Source: Microcoleus asticus IPMA8 (lineage in GTDB: Bacteria; Cyanobacteriota; Cyanobacteriia; Cyanobacteriales; Microcoleaceae). Taken from it: a DNA stretch of 64,000 nucleotides. The stretch spans positions 1 to 64,000 of the forward strand of contig NZ_SRRZ01000019.1 of the NCBI RefSeq assembly GCF_013179805.1, in the 5' to 3' direction. The position numbers were made by a program, and so were the translations under genes. Of this stretch, positions 33,477 to 42,400 are shown in pieces (position 1 is the stretch's first letter; every line of letters begins with the position of its first letter). The notes under the pieces are model-generated. The model was given only the letters and a program-made list of their open reading frames with translations, ran no database searches and had not been told where the DNA came from.

Positions 33477-34541
33477 CTACAAAATCGAACTTAAAACCAC
33501 CTCATTAGCAGCAATCCAATCATAAATATCCTGCAAAGCCGCTTCCGGCCCAATAACAGGCTGCCACCCTGTTTTCTCCATCACCCTAGAAGAATCAGTA
33601 ATAAAAATCGGAATATCCCCCGCGCGTTCCTCCAAAACAGGAGGAATCGGAATCGATTTCCCCGTAATCTTTTGGCACAAATCAGTTGTCTCAACAAAAG
33701 AAAGACTGTTGCTCAAACCGCCGCCAACATTAAAAACTTCACCATCTAATTTGGAAAAATTTTCTAACTGATAATTAACTAATCTCAACAAATCTTCAAC
33801 GTGCAGCAAATCCCTAACCTGCTTGCCGCTGCCACCAAAACCGATATAACTCAGCGACTTTTGAAAATAGTGAGCCGCTACCCACAAACCGCAAACTCCC
33901 TGATCGACTTTACCCATTTGCCAAGCCCCGGTAATCAACCCGCAGCGGTTAATAATTGCCGGCACGTTGTATGCTTCCCTGTACTCCTCAATCAGCAATT
34001 CTGAAGCTAATTTAGTTGCTGCGTAAAGCGAACGGTGTCCTTTTAAAGGGAAGTCTTCTGATATGCCCAACTCCGATATACCGGGTAAAGTTTGCTCGGG
34101 GGCGATCGCAAATCTATTCGGCAACTCTAACAGCTTAACAGACTTGACACTGGCGATCGGATAAACCCGGCTCGTAGACAAAAACAGCAAACTCGCACCC
34201 GTTTGTCTCGCCAACTCCAAAACATTCACAGTGCCCAGTAAATTCGTTTGCAAAACGTACTGTGGCGAACTAAAACCAGCCAGCACAGAAGGCTCCGCAG
34301 CACAATCTATAATGCAGTCAGCATTCAGTGCAACTGGATCTAAATCTGCCGCTGTGCGAATATCCCCGTAAAAAAACTGAATACCGCAATTTTTAAGCCG
34401 AGGCAGATTCAATTCTGAACCCCGGCGACGCAGGTTATCTAAACAAATTATTTGCCATTCCGGGTGCAGTTTTTTCAGGCCAATTGCCAAACAACTGCCG
34501 ATGAAACCCGCCCCGCCCACAATTAAAATTCTCTCAGGCAT
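33477..34541 (-). CDS. NAD-dependent epimerase, CDP-paratose 2-epimerase-like
   Basis: A 354-residue extended short-chain dehydrogenase. It has the nucleotide-binding motif ILIVGGAGFIGSCLA, STSRVYPI, the catalytic YAATK, and the segments RCGLITGAWQMGKVDQG and GGSGKQVRDLLH. The last two resemble CDP-paratose/CDP-tyvelose 2-epimerases more than UDP-glucose 4-epimerases. It likely makes a rare deoxyhexose or heptose for the glycan. Its start overlaps the upstream GT2 gene end by 8 bases, so the two are coupled. The 33393-33476 spacer holds a small inverted repeat with GCGTTGATCC doubled. Confidence 0.78.
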   Translation of the reverse strand: MPERILIVGGAGFIGSCLAIGLKKLHPEWQIICLDNLRRRGSELNLPRLKNCGIQFFYGDIRTAADLDPVALNADCIIDCAAEPSVLAGFSSPQYVLQTNLLGTVNVLELARQTGASLLFLSTSRVYPIASVKSVKLLELPNRFAIAPEQTLPGISELGISEDFPLKGHRSLYAATKLASELLIEEYREAYNVPAIINRCGLITGAWQMGKVDQGVCGLWVAAHYFQKSLSYIGFGGSGKQVRDLLHVEDLLRLVNYQLENFSKLDGEVFNVGGGLSNSLSFVETTDLCQKITGKSIPIPPVLEERAGDIPIFITDSSRVMEKTGWQPVIGPEAALQDIYDWIAANEVVLSSIL

Positions 34542-35295
34542 TCACTTTTAATTTTGCTATCTTTCTAGTCCGGTGGTAGTCGCCGCGAGAGAGATGTTTT
34601 TCGAGCCAGACATACAAGACAATAAACAAATACCGACTCCCCATCTCTTTTATTTTCAGCTTAGAAATACCAGCAGTCCGATTGTACCACCTCAGAGGAA
34701 TCACCGTATAGGAAAAACCCCGGACAATTGCTTTTAAAGGCAGTTCCACTGTCAAATTAAAATGATGGCTCAAAATCGGTTGCACGCCTTCAATCACTTC
34801 TCTGCGGTAAATTTTAAAAGCATTGGTGACATCGCTGTACCGCAAGCCGAAAATACTTTTGACAAACCAGTTTGCTAAGCGGTTAATTGCTAACTTGTGA
34901 ATTGGATAATCAACTATAAAGCCGCCTTTGATAAAGCGGGAACCGAAAACGCAATCATATCCTTCTTGCAACTTGCGGTATCCTGCTACCAAATCTATCG
35001 GATCGTCGGAAGCATCCGCCATCACAATTGCCACAGCATCTCCGTCAAATTCGGCCAATCCCCGTCGCACCGCAAATCCGAAACCGTTGGGAGGTTGATT
35101 GTTGATGTATCTAACTGTGGGAAAAGTCTCTGACAACTCCTGGCAAATATCAATAGTTCGATCGACACTGTTGTCATTCACAATCAAAATTTCGTGCGGA
35201 ATGCCTTCTAAATCAAGCGTCTGGGCGATCGCCCGCACAGTACCGTACAAACAGCCCTCCTCATTGTGGGCTGGTATAATCACAGAAATTTTCAC
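34534..35295 (-). CDS. GT2 family glycosyltransferase (polyprenyl-phosphate type)
   Basis: A 253-residue enzyme: ISVIIPAHNEEGCLYGTV, NDNSVDRTIDICQEL, MADASDDPIDLV (metal site) and VFGSRFIKGGFI. These are DPM1-like features, here without the two C-terminal membrane helices of the relative at 28163. It is sandwiched in a tight set: the GT-C-like gene ends 3 bases before its start, and its end overlaps the epimerase start by 8 bases. It is expected to charge polyprenyl phosphate with a sugar for the GT-C-like partner. Confidence 0.85.
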   Translation of the reverse strand: MKISVIIPAHNEEGCLYGTVRAIAQTLDLEGIPHEILIVNDNSVDRTIDICQELSETFPTVRYINNQPPNGFGFAVRRGLAEFDGDAVAIVMADASDDPIDLVAGYRKLQEGYDCVFGSRFIKGGFIVDYPIHKLAINRLANWFVKSIFGLRYSDVTNAFKIYRREVIEGVQPILSHHFNLTVELPLKAIVRGFSYTVIPLRWYNRTAGISKLKIKEMGSRYLFIVLYVWLEKHLSRGDYHRTRKIAKLKVNA

Positions 35296-35298
35296 TCC

Positions 35299-37161
35299 TC
35301 ATCCTCCGCGCAACTGGACAAACTGGTTGTCAACAGGATTATACACCCAAGCTTTAATTTCCGTTTGGGCGATCGGAAAATTATTATCCGACAATTCAAC
35401 AGCCCACCTTGCATTGTTGTATAATTCAGATTTTAAACTCTTAGCTATATCAGGACTGTCCAAATTTACATAAGCGTTAGCAAAAAAAGATTGTTTATCT
35501 CCGACAGATAGCAGTACAATGTTCGGCTGTTTCAAATTTTCTGGCAAAACCGCCCAACCCGCAGCCTTGACAGCAGCCTTTTTCTTGAGAATCACCGATT
35601 TTTCGCTGGTTTGAGGTTTCTCTAAATAGCCGTAAACTTTCTCGGTATTAGAAATAAACTCTACATTTTTCGCGAACTTTCTCCAACCTATTTTGTCGAT
35701 AATTGCCGCGCCTTCTCTCACGAGCCAAGTTTTTTTGCTCAGCACCCTCAAACAGCTTTCCGGCGAATTATCAAAAAAATCAGACTGTTCCAGATAGTTA
35801 ATTAACTGCAAACAATCTTGAGCGCCTTGTTTGTAAAGAAGTGCCGTTCGAGATTGGGCGATCGCCTGTTGAGAGTTAACAATAATTGTAGTAATTAACA
35901 GCCCTGCCAACATCCGATAAAAAAAAATGTAGTTGTGGTTTAACGTTGCTTTTGTTTCTTGATATTTGCCTCGGAAAAACAATTGCCCTAGCTGAACCAA
36001 AGCAATTAACAGCAAAATCGAATTCGTCGTATATCTCGACGATTCGAGCGCCTGAATCGCCCCAAATTCGGCCCTACCAGCAGTAATAAACAGAGCCGAT
36101 AAAACCGAAAAAAAACCTATTGACAGCCAAGGTAAAGCATCGTGATTTTCACTAATATCATTCCTATTTGTCATTGCGAGGTACGAAGCAATCGCTGGGG
36201 CTGGAGATTGCTTTGCAGGGCTCGCAATGACGAAGAAATAGAATCCCAAAAATAAGAAAATTGCAAATATTAGCAAGCCAACCAGTGCAGAAATACCCGG
36301 AAAACGTACAAGTGGTGAACCCAACAAACTCAAAAAATAATCAATCACTACAAGTGGCTTGCTCAACAATGAAATAATACTTGCTTTCCGACTGGGATGA
36401 TAATCAATTGAGTAAACAGCACAAGTTGCCACAAACAGCAGCATCCAGACAATAATTTTTTTTCTTTTCTGCGCGGCATTTCCTTCTAAAGCCGCTACAG
36501 CCGGAATTGCTGCTAACCAAGAAAGCAAACCTTGGGCTAGGGAAAAACTAGCAATAAAGCAGAATACAGCAGCAATAGAGATTCTAATATAGTGAAGTAC
36601 AGATATCGGGTAGGGACACGGCACTGCCGTGTCCCTACTGTATTTCATCCGATTAAAAACCGCTATATTAGGCAATAATTTGGGATTTGAAACCAGCGCA
36701 TAAACCGCAGCTACAAAACACAAATTTACAAAAAACCACGCTAATTGAAATCCCCAAAGCCAGTTTTCGTACTGAACTAGGGAACACACCAAAATACAAG
36801 TTAAAATATTAGCTAAATGCCACAAATCATCCCCAACATTCTTAACTTGCATTGAGGATAACTTGTACATAGCGATAAAAGTTATCGCAGCCAAACCTAT
36901 GCTGAGACACAACTGATAATTAATATTCCATCTGGAAGCAAAAGCCAGCACCGCAATAATTATTTTCGGGAACACTATGCGGTGATTGCTGTGCAAAGCC
37001 CAAAAATCGTTAAAAGTTACATTTCCCTGAGCTATTTTCTCAAAAAGGCTAGCTAACCTCCACTCGTCATCAACGGGAACGTTAACGCTAAAATTCGCTA
37101 CAAATCCGATTAACAAGACAACAGGAATTAGATATAAAGTAAATAAAATAAATTTTTTCAT
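35299..37161 (-). CDS. Polytopic GT-C-like membrane protein (paralogue of 29230-31038)
   Basis: A 620-residue protein from ATG 37161 (MKKFILFTLYL). The frame extends 42 codons upstream, but that part is dispersed-repeat DNA and is rejected. It has about 11 membrane helices and a C-terminal soluble domain. It shares with the 602-residue protein a D-x-W first-loop motif (VDDEWRLASLF), H-x4-P (NHRIVFPK), NW-x2-GF (ENWLWGFQ) and R-x2-FG-x2-QA (GRAEFGAIQALESSRY). Two unrelated palindromic repeats lie in frame within its loops (36170-36231 and 36610-36638). It heads the GT-C/GT2/epimerase trio. Confidence 0.65.
   Translation of the reverse strand: MKKFILFTLYLIPVVLLIGFVANFSVNVPVDDEWRLASLFEKIAQGNVTFNDFWALHSNHRIVFPKIIIAVLAFASRWNINYQLCLSIGLAAITFIAMYKLSSMQVKNVGDDLWHLANILTCILVCSLVQYENWLWGFQLAWFFVNLCFVAAVYALVSNPKLLPNIAVFNRMKYSRDTAVPCPYPISVLHYIRISIAAVFCFIASFSLAQGLLSWLAAIPAVAALEGNAAQKRKKIIVWMLLFVATCAVYSIDYHPSRKASIISLLSKPLVVIDYFLSLLGSPLVRFPGISALVGLLIFAIFLFLGFYFFVIASPAKQSPAPAIASYLAMTNRNDISENHDALPWLSIGFFSVLSALFITAGRAEFGAIQALESSRYTTNSILLLIALVQLGQLFFRGKYQETKATLNHNYIFFYRMLAGLLITTIIVNSQQAIAQSRTALLYKQGAQDCLQLINYLEQSDFFDNSPESCLRVLSKKTWLVREGAAIIDKIGWRKFAKNVEFISNTEKVYGYLEKPQTSEKSVILKKKAAVKAAGWAVLPENLKQPNIVLLSVGDKQSFFANAYVNLDSPDIAKSLKSELYNNARWAVELSDNNFPIAQTEIKAWVYNPVDNQFVQLRGG
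36170..36231. repeat. GTCATTGCGAG...CTCGCAATGAC palindromic repeat inside a gene
   Basis: Perfect 11-base terminal arms enclose 40 bases. The translated insert reads VIASPAKQSPAPAIASYLAMT between two membrane segments. A degenerate relative (GTCATTGCGACC... AAAGCAATCAC) is intergenic at about 60030-60080. Such elements are usually confined to spacers. Confidence 0.85.
36610..36638. repeat. Perfect 29-base palindrome inside a gene
   Basis: GTAGGGACACGGCA, one base, TGCCGTGTCCCTAC: 14-base perfect arms with a single-base loop. Translated in the minus-strand gene as SRDTAVPCPY. Related copies are at 5956-5972 (intergenic) and about 24750-24776 (in another membrane-protein gene, same frame). Confidence 0.9.
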
Positions 37162-37249
37162 TAATGTGCGATCGATTGCAGCCACAATTTTATACCAAGC
37201 TGCGCTCCAATTTTCTTTTAAGTAGGTCGCTCTAATTCTACTCGTTAGC

Positions 37250-37350
37250 AGGCAGAGCCTGGTAACCCCGGGAGGATCTGCCTCCATTTTTTATGAAAGC
37301 TTGCAAGGCAGATCCTCTGGACATGGGTTCCCTGGCTCTTCCAGGGAACC
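37250..37350. repeat. Dispersed GCAGAGCC/GGCTCT repeat upstream of the GT-C-like gene
   Basis: It contains GGCAGAGCCTGGTAACC, GGAGGATCTGCCTCC, AGGCAGATCCTCTGGACAT and GGTTCCCTGGCTCTTCCAGG. It is colinear with the element at 61201-61312 and related to the in-gene copy at 30437-30512. It separates the HlyD-like gene from the GT-C-like gene in a possible operon. Confidence 0.75.
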
Positions 37351-37420
37351 AGTTACAATTAGTCCCCCTCTGCTGGGAATTTGGTTGTGTAGTAGCGAAT
37401 TCTGTTCGCCTCGAATCAAC

Positions 37421-39427
37421 CTACTTAACAGTCTTGAACGTATCCAGTTTCCCAGTAAATCGGTTGATAAACATCTGCAAAACAGTCCGCTTGCCGATAT
37501 TAATATTAGAACTCACGGACATTCCAGACTGCAAACCAACCTCCACTTCATTTGCCTTGCCCTTGTTCAAAACAAACTTCTGATTCTTGAGCTTAATTTT
37601 GGTTTTGAAAGCGTAGTATTTCCGCAGTTCAGTAGGAGGCTCAGCATCGCTGCTAATCTCTTTCACTTCACCCTCAGCAGTACCAAACTCCATAGCAGGG
37701 AAAGCTTCCACATTCACTTCCACAGGCACGCATTGGTATTTCGTCAAACCCAGTTTCTCTCTGTTAACTTCCTTCTCAGGACACACGCAACTTTTACCCT
37801 TTTCGCAATCAATCTTTTCTCCATCTAATTGTTTGCCGTGATACGGCTCCAATTTTTCCCGCTTCTGTCTCAAAGCATCCAATACCAGAGCCACATTGCT
37901 GTTTTCCAGGTAAACAACTGCTTCCAGACCGTTTTCGTCATCCAAAACCTTGAGTAGCTTTTCAGTTTGCTGCGCTTCGTAATAAGCTTCTTCGCATCGT
38001 TGTGGGCGCGGTTCGCCCGGTTTCAGCACCGAATTAATAATGGATTGGCATATCGGATCTTTCGCCATATCCAACTTAGCATTCTCCTTCTTAGAAGGTT
38101 TCAAATCGAAGATAACGCCCGATACCGGAGCCTTCATAACTTGAGTGTCGCGGGTTTGCTGCGCTTTTTCAAGTTGAGCATTGATTTCTGATAGCTTTTT
38201 CAAGTTTTCTACCTTGAAGCGACTTAGCTGAGAATCGCTGCTGGCAATTTGTTTCTGGTTTTCAGCAATTTTGGTGTAAAGTTCTTTTGCCCAGGAATCC
38301 TTGGTGTTTTTCAACTGTTCTTCGGCCCGGCTGATGGACTCCTGAAGGCGCGCTTGCTCTCCTTGCTGGCGCTGTATTTCAGCACTAATTTTTTGGATGT
38401 CACCTTGACGCGCGTTAATTTCACCTCGGCGCGTATTTATCTCACCTCGGCGCGTGTTAATTTCGCCTTTGCGGGCGTTAATTTCACCTTCGCGCTGCTT
38501 GATTTGATCTTGCTGTTTGAGAACGTCGCTTTGGCCTCTGAAAACATCTTGTTCCTGTTTTTCTTTTTGCAGTTCAGCGATCGCTCCTTGCTCTACCAGA
38601 GGGCCGAGTCTGCCTAGAATGTTTTGATTCGACTTCAATACTTGTTGGGATTTCGCTAACTGTTCGTCCGCCAAATCTCTCTGAGCCATGGCAGATTTTA
38701 CTTGCTCTTGCGAAGAACTTAACTGCTGCTGAGCATAATTTAATTGGTTCTGGGCAAAACCCAGTTGTTGCTGTGCTACGGTCATTTGATCGCCTGCGGC
38801 TTTCTCAGCATCCTGAGCTTGCTTCAGTTGTTTGTCCAACTCCTGAACTTGTCCTTGGGCTGCGGCTACGCGAGACAAAAATTCCGATCGATAATTAACA
38901 TAAAGCCCTTGCTGAGCAGCATCAAAATTTCCGCTCGCTCCCCGATTGAGGTACAGCTCGTCAATCAAAGCTTGCAGCACTTGATTTTGTGCCGTGAGGC
39001 TCTGTCTGTCTTTGATAGTTGATTCTAGGCTTGAAGGAATAGGGCCTTGAATTTTGCCGTTAACCACATCTTCGTAAAATTTGTTTTCCTTTTCCAGAGC
39101 CTCTTTACTTTTCTTAACAGAAGTTAAATCAGCACTGGATGCAAGGGGGTTAAAAGTGAGCAAAGGCTGGTTTTTTTCTACCCGATCGCCATTTTCAACG
39201 TGAACTCTCACCACAGCTCCTGTAGCAGGTGCTTGGATGTCTCTAGCACCATCTTTGAGTTCTAATTGGCCGATAGCGGGGACAGCTTGCTCTACGCTAG
39301 CAAAATAAGCCCAAACTACAGCAGAAGTGGTCATCAGCATGATCATCCACAAAAACAAGTGCGACCAAATCGCTGGTTTTTCGAGAATGACTGGTTGCTC
39401 AGAAAGTATTACCGATTTCATGGCCAT
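37421..39427 (-). CDS. HlyD-family membrane fusion protein of type I secretion, with long coiled coil
   Basis: A 668-residue adaptor, longer than typical HlyD (about 480). One transmembrane helix is at 24-42. The lipoyl half-motif is GAVVRVHVENGDRVEKNQPLL (residues 71-90, with the rest following), then an extended coiled-coil hairpin at about 105-425, the second lipoyl half near 430-440 and a beta-barrel. Inside the coil, five tandem 7-residue units (GEINARK, GEINTRR and variants, about 307-341) come from 21-base DNA repeats. Between 455 and 570 there is an unusual insert with six cysteines (460, 478, 541, 547, 549, 566). It works with the ABC protein whose gene ends 53 bases upstream. Confidence 0.85.
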   Translation of the reverse strand: MAMKSVILSEQPVILEKPAIWSHLFLWMIMLMTTSAVVWAYFASVEQAVPAIGQLELKDGARDIQAPATGAVVRVHVENGDRVEKNQPLLTFNPLASSADLTSVKKSKEALEKENKFYEDVVNGKIQGPIPSSLESTIKDRQSLTAQNQVLQALIDELYLNRGASGNFDAAQQGLYVNYRSEFLSRVAAAQGQVQELDKQLKQAQDAEKAAGDQMTVAQQQLGFAQNQLNYAQQQLSSSQEQVKSAMAQRDLADEQLAKSQQVLKSNQNILGRLGPLVEQGAIAELQKEKQEQDVFRGQSDVLKQQDQIKQREGEINARKGEINTRRGEINTRRGEINARQGDIQKISAEIQRQQGEQARLQESISRAEEQLKNTKDSWAKELYTKIAENQKQIASSDSQLSRFKVENLKKLSEINAQLEKAQQTRDTQVMKAPVSGVIFDLKPSKKENAKLDMAKDPICQSIINSVLKPGEPRPQRCEEAYYEAQQTEKLLKVLDDENGLEAVVYLENSNVALVLDALRQKREKLEPYHGKQLDGEKIDCEKGKSCVCPEKEVNREKLGLTKYQCVPVEVNVEAFPAMEFGTAEGEVKEISSDAEPPTELRKYYAFKTKIKLKNQKFVLNKGKANEVEVGLQSGMSVSSNINIGKRTVLQMFINRFTGKLDTFKTVK
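38400..38504. repeat. Five 21-base tandem repeats in the HlyD-like gene
   Basis: Units at 38400-38420, 38421-38441, 38442-38462, 38463-38483 and 38484-38504 share TCACCT-x-GGCGCGT-like sequence and encode one coiled-coil heptad each. The middle two units are the most alike, a sign of recent unequal exchange. Confidence 0.85.
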
Positions 39428-39479
39428 TTGTTAGTTTTCAGTTGTTAATTGTTAGTTATCAGTTGTGCGTTTTTAGATA

Positions 39480-42400
39480 TCAGGTATTCGATGACTCTTG
39501 TTGTTGGAAGAGACAGTAGTAACGCCCTTTAAGAGCCATTAATTCTTTATGACTTCCTCGCTCGACTACAGAACCTTGATCCATCATAATAATTATGTCG
39601 GCGTTTTGGATTGTAGTCAGGCGGTGAGTAATGAAAAACACAGTGCGACCGGCGAAAGCTTCTGCTAAGTTATTGCAAACTTGGCGTTCGGAATGGTAGT
39701 CTAGGGCGCTTGTAGCTTCGTCCAGAATCAGCAGTTTCGGGTTTTGCAAAATCGTGCGGGCGATCGCCAAACGCTGCCTTTGACCTCCAGAAAGCGACGC
39801 ACCCCGCTCTCCGACGATCGTATTGTAACCAGCAGGCAAGCCCATAATAAAATCGTGAGCCACCGCTAGTTTCGCAGCTCGCACAATCTCATCCGTACTC
39901 GCATCGGGATTGCTCAGAGCAATATTTTCCTGCACAGTACAGTTAAACAGCAAAGTATCTTGCAGCACCACCCCAAGTTGGCTGCGCAGCGAATATAATT
40001 CCACCTTGGCAATGTCGTACCCGTCAATAAAAATCCGGCCCGACAGCGGCGGATAAAGACGCTGTAACAACTTCATCGCCGTACTTTTTCCGGAACCGCT
40101 TCCCCCCACAATTCCCACAAAACTGCCAGCGGGAAATTCCAAATTCACATTCGCCAGTTGCAGCGGCCCGCTTTCGAGAAATCTGAAGGAAACCTCCTCA
40201 TAGGTAACCTGCCCTTGAATTGCCGGCAGCGGGATATTGCTGCGGTCTTCATCGCTGGTTTCCGTCGGCGTATCGACCACATCCTTAAGCATATCGATCG
40301 ACATCGAGACTTCTTGGAAACTCTGCCACACGCTCACAAAACGCAGCAGCGAACCAGTCACGTTGCCGGAAATAATTCGGAAAGCAATCAACTGACCCAA
40401 AGTAATTTCATTTCCCAGTACCAAATAAGCTCCCACCCACAACTGAGCTAAGTTACCCACCTGGTTTAAAAAGCTGCTAATCGTACCGGCCGCAGTCCCA
40501 GTGATAATTGTTTTAAAACTGGCTGTAATGTATTTTGCGTAGCGGCTAGACCATTCCCAGCGGGATTTCAATTCAATATTTTGAGCCTTAACAGTTTGAA
40601 TCCCGCTGACTACTTCCACTAGATAAGATTGAGAGTCAGCAAAACGCATATTTCTCTGTTTGATCAGGCGCAGCACCAGCGGATTGATTAGAACAATCAT
40701 CAGCCCCAGTATCGGTACCACTGCCAAAGATACAAACGTTAGCTTCACGCTGTAGGAGATCATAACGGCGACGTAAACCACCGAAAATACCGCATCGAGA
40801 ACCACTGTCAGAGCTGTACTCGTCATGAATTCCCGAATCTGGCCCATCATGCTGAATTTGTAAACCAAATCTCCTACGCGCCGGTTGTCAAAGTAATTTT
40901 GGGGCAGCCGGAGCAAGTGGTCGATTACCTCCGCACTCAATTTGACATCAATGCGGTTTGAGGTATCTATAAACAAAAAGGTACGCAAACCGTTGAGCAG
41001 TCCTTCAAACAGGGCAACACCTAACAGAAATGCGCCCAAAATATCCAAGGTGTCGATGCTGCGCTGACCTAATACTTTATCAATAATTACTTGGCTGATT
41101 AATGGGTTGGCAAGACCAAATAACTGTACAAAAAACGAAGCGAGCAACACCTCAAAAAACACTGTCTTGTGTTCCATGAGAGCCGGCACAAACCACCAGA
41201 AGCTGAACTGCTCTTTTTGTTCGACTTGCGGAGCTTGCAGCAGCAGGACTTCTCCTGATTCTCCCCAGATTTCTTTAAACTGAGGTATCCGCTTCCGCAT
41301 CAGCCCCTGTTCGGGCGTGGCGAGCACCAATTCTTGCTCGGTGATGCTGTAAATAATGGCAAAGGTATCTTGCCATTTAATCATTACGGGGGCTTTGATG
41401 CGGTTGATGGCTTCTGCTGGCACTTGCGCCAATTGAGGCGTGAGGCCGATGCTTTGGGCGATCGCCCCGCAGGCTTGCATACTGATAGAACCAGCAGTTT
41501 TTAACTGATTTTCTAGAACTTTGCGGATGATATCTCGACGAAACTTGAGGCCGAAATACTTGCTCAACATCTGGAAGCAAGCTAGCGGGCTGTCAATCTG
41601 CCCTTTGGCGCGGAAAACTGGGTATCTCGCCGCATCCTTTGGTTGGTCGGTTTTGGGTTCTGGGGGACGGTCTGGACCGGGTAGAACCTCGATGAATTTT
41701 CCGCCGGGCGGATTCTGCCCTGGGCTTACTATGTCTGCCGTGCCATTTAATGAGTCTGTTTCGGGTTGGGGTTCTGGGGGTTCCCGGAAGCCGACCAAGC
41801 GGGCGCCGAGGCGGCCTTCTATTTTTAAGGATTTGGCTGCGTTTTCCACAGAGAAGCGGCTGCCGGTGGGAAAGTCGCCCAAGACGCCGCTGCTGACGAG
41901 CCAAATTCGATCGGCATCTAGCTCTTTGGCGAGGTCTTGAGTTTTTTTGTTGCCGTTGGGCACGTTGACAACTGTCGCATCTTGCCAAGCTTGCAGGGTG
42001 AGTTCCTTGAGATTGGAAGTGCCGTCTGCTTGGCGCTGCAACTCCAGGCTCAACAGTTCAAATACTTCGCTCAAGGAACAGTGTTCGCGAAAGGCTTCTC
42101 CAAATGTCGGCTGTTTTTCCAGTACGCTCAGGAAATCTTCGGCAGGTAGGACGATCGCAATCACATCTGTAGAGGCGATGGCGGTTTCGCAGGGAACTCC
42201 CCTGAGCAAGCCAGCCCAGCCGAGAATTTCCTGCGACTGCACCAACCGCAAACTTACGTGACGCTGCGAGCGCTGGTCAAAGCCCAGCAGCCGGGCCTGG
42301 CCTTGATAGATAATTGCCACCTGAGTCGGCATTTTTTCCCGTTCAAACAGCGGTTGCCCCGTCCGGTAGCCGAGGAGTTGGCATTTAGCCACCAAGGCTG

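Noticed and set aside
37162..37287. N-terminal 42-codon extension of the GT-C-like protein
   Set aside because: It is encoded by a dispersed intergenic repeat, and ATG 37161 begins a typical first membrane helix.
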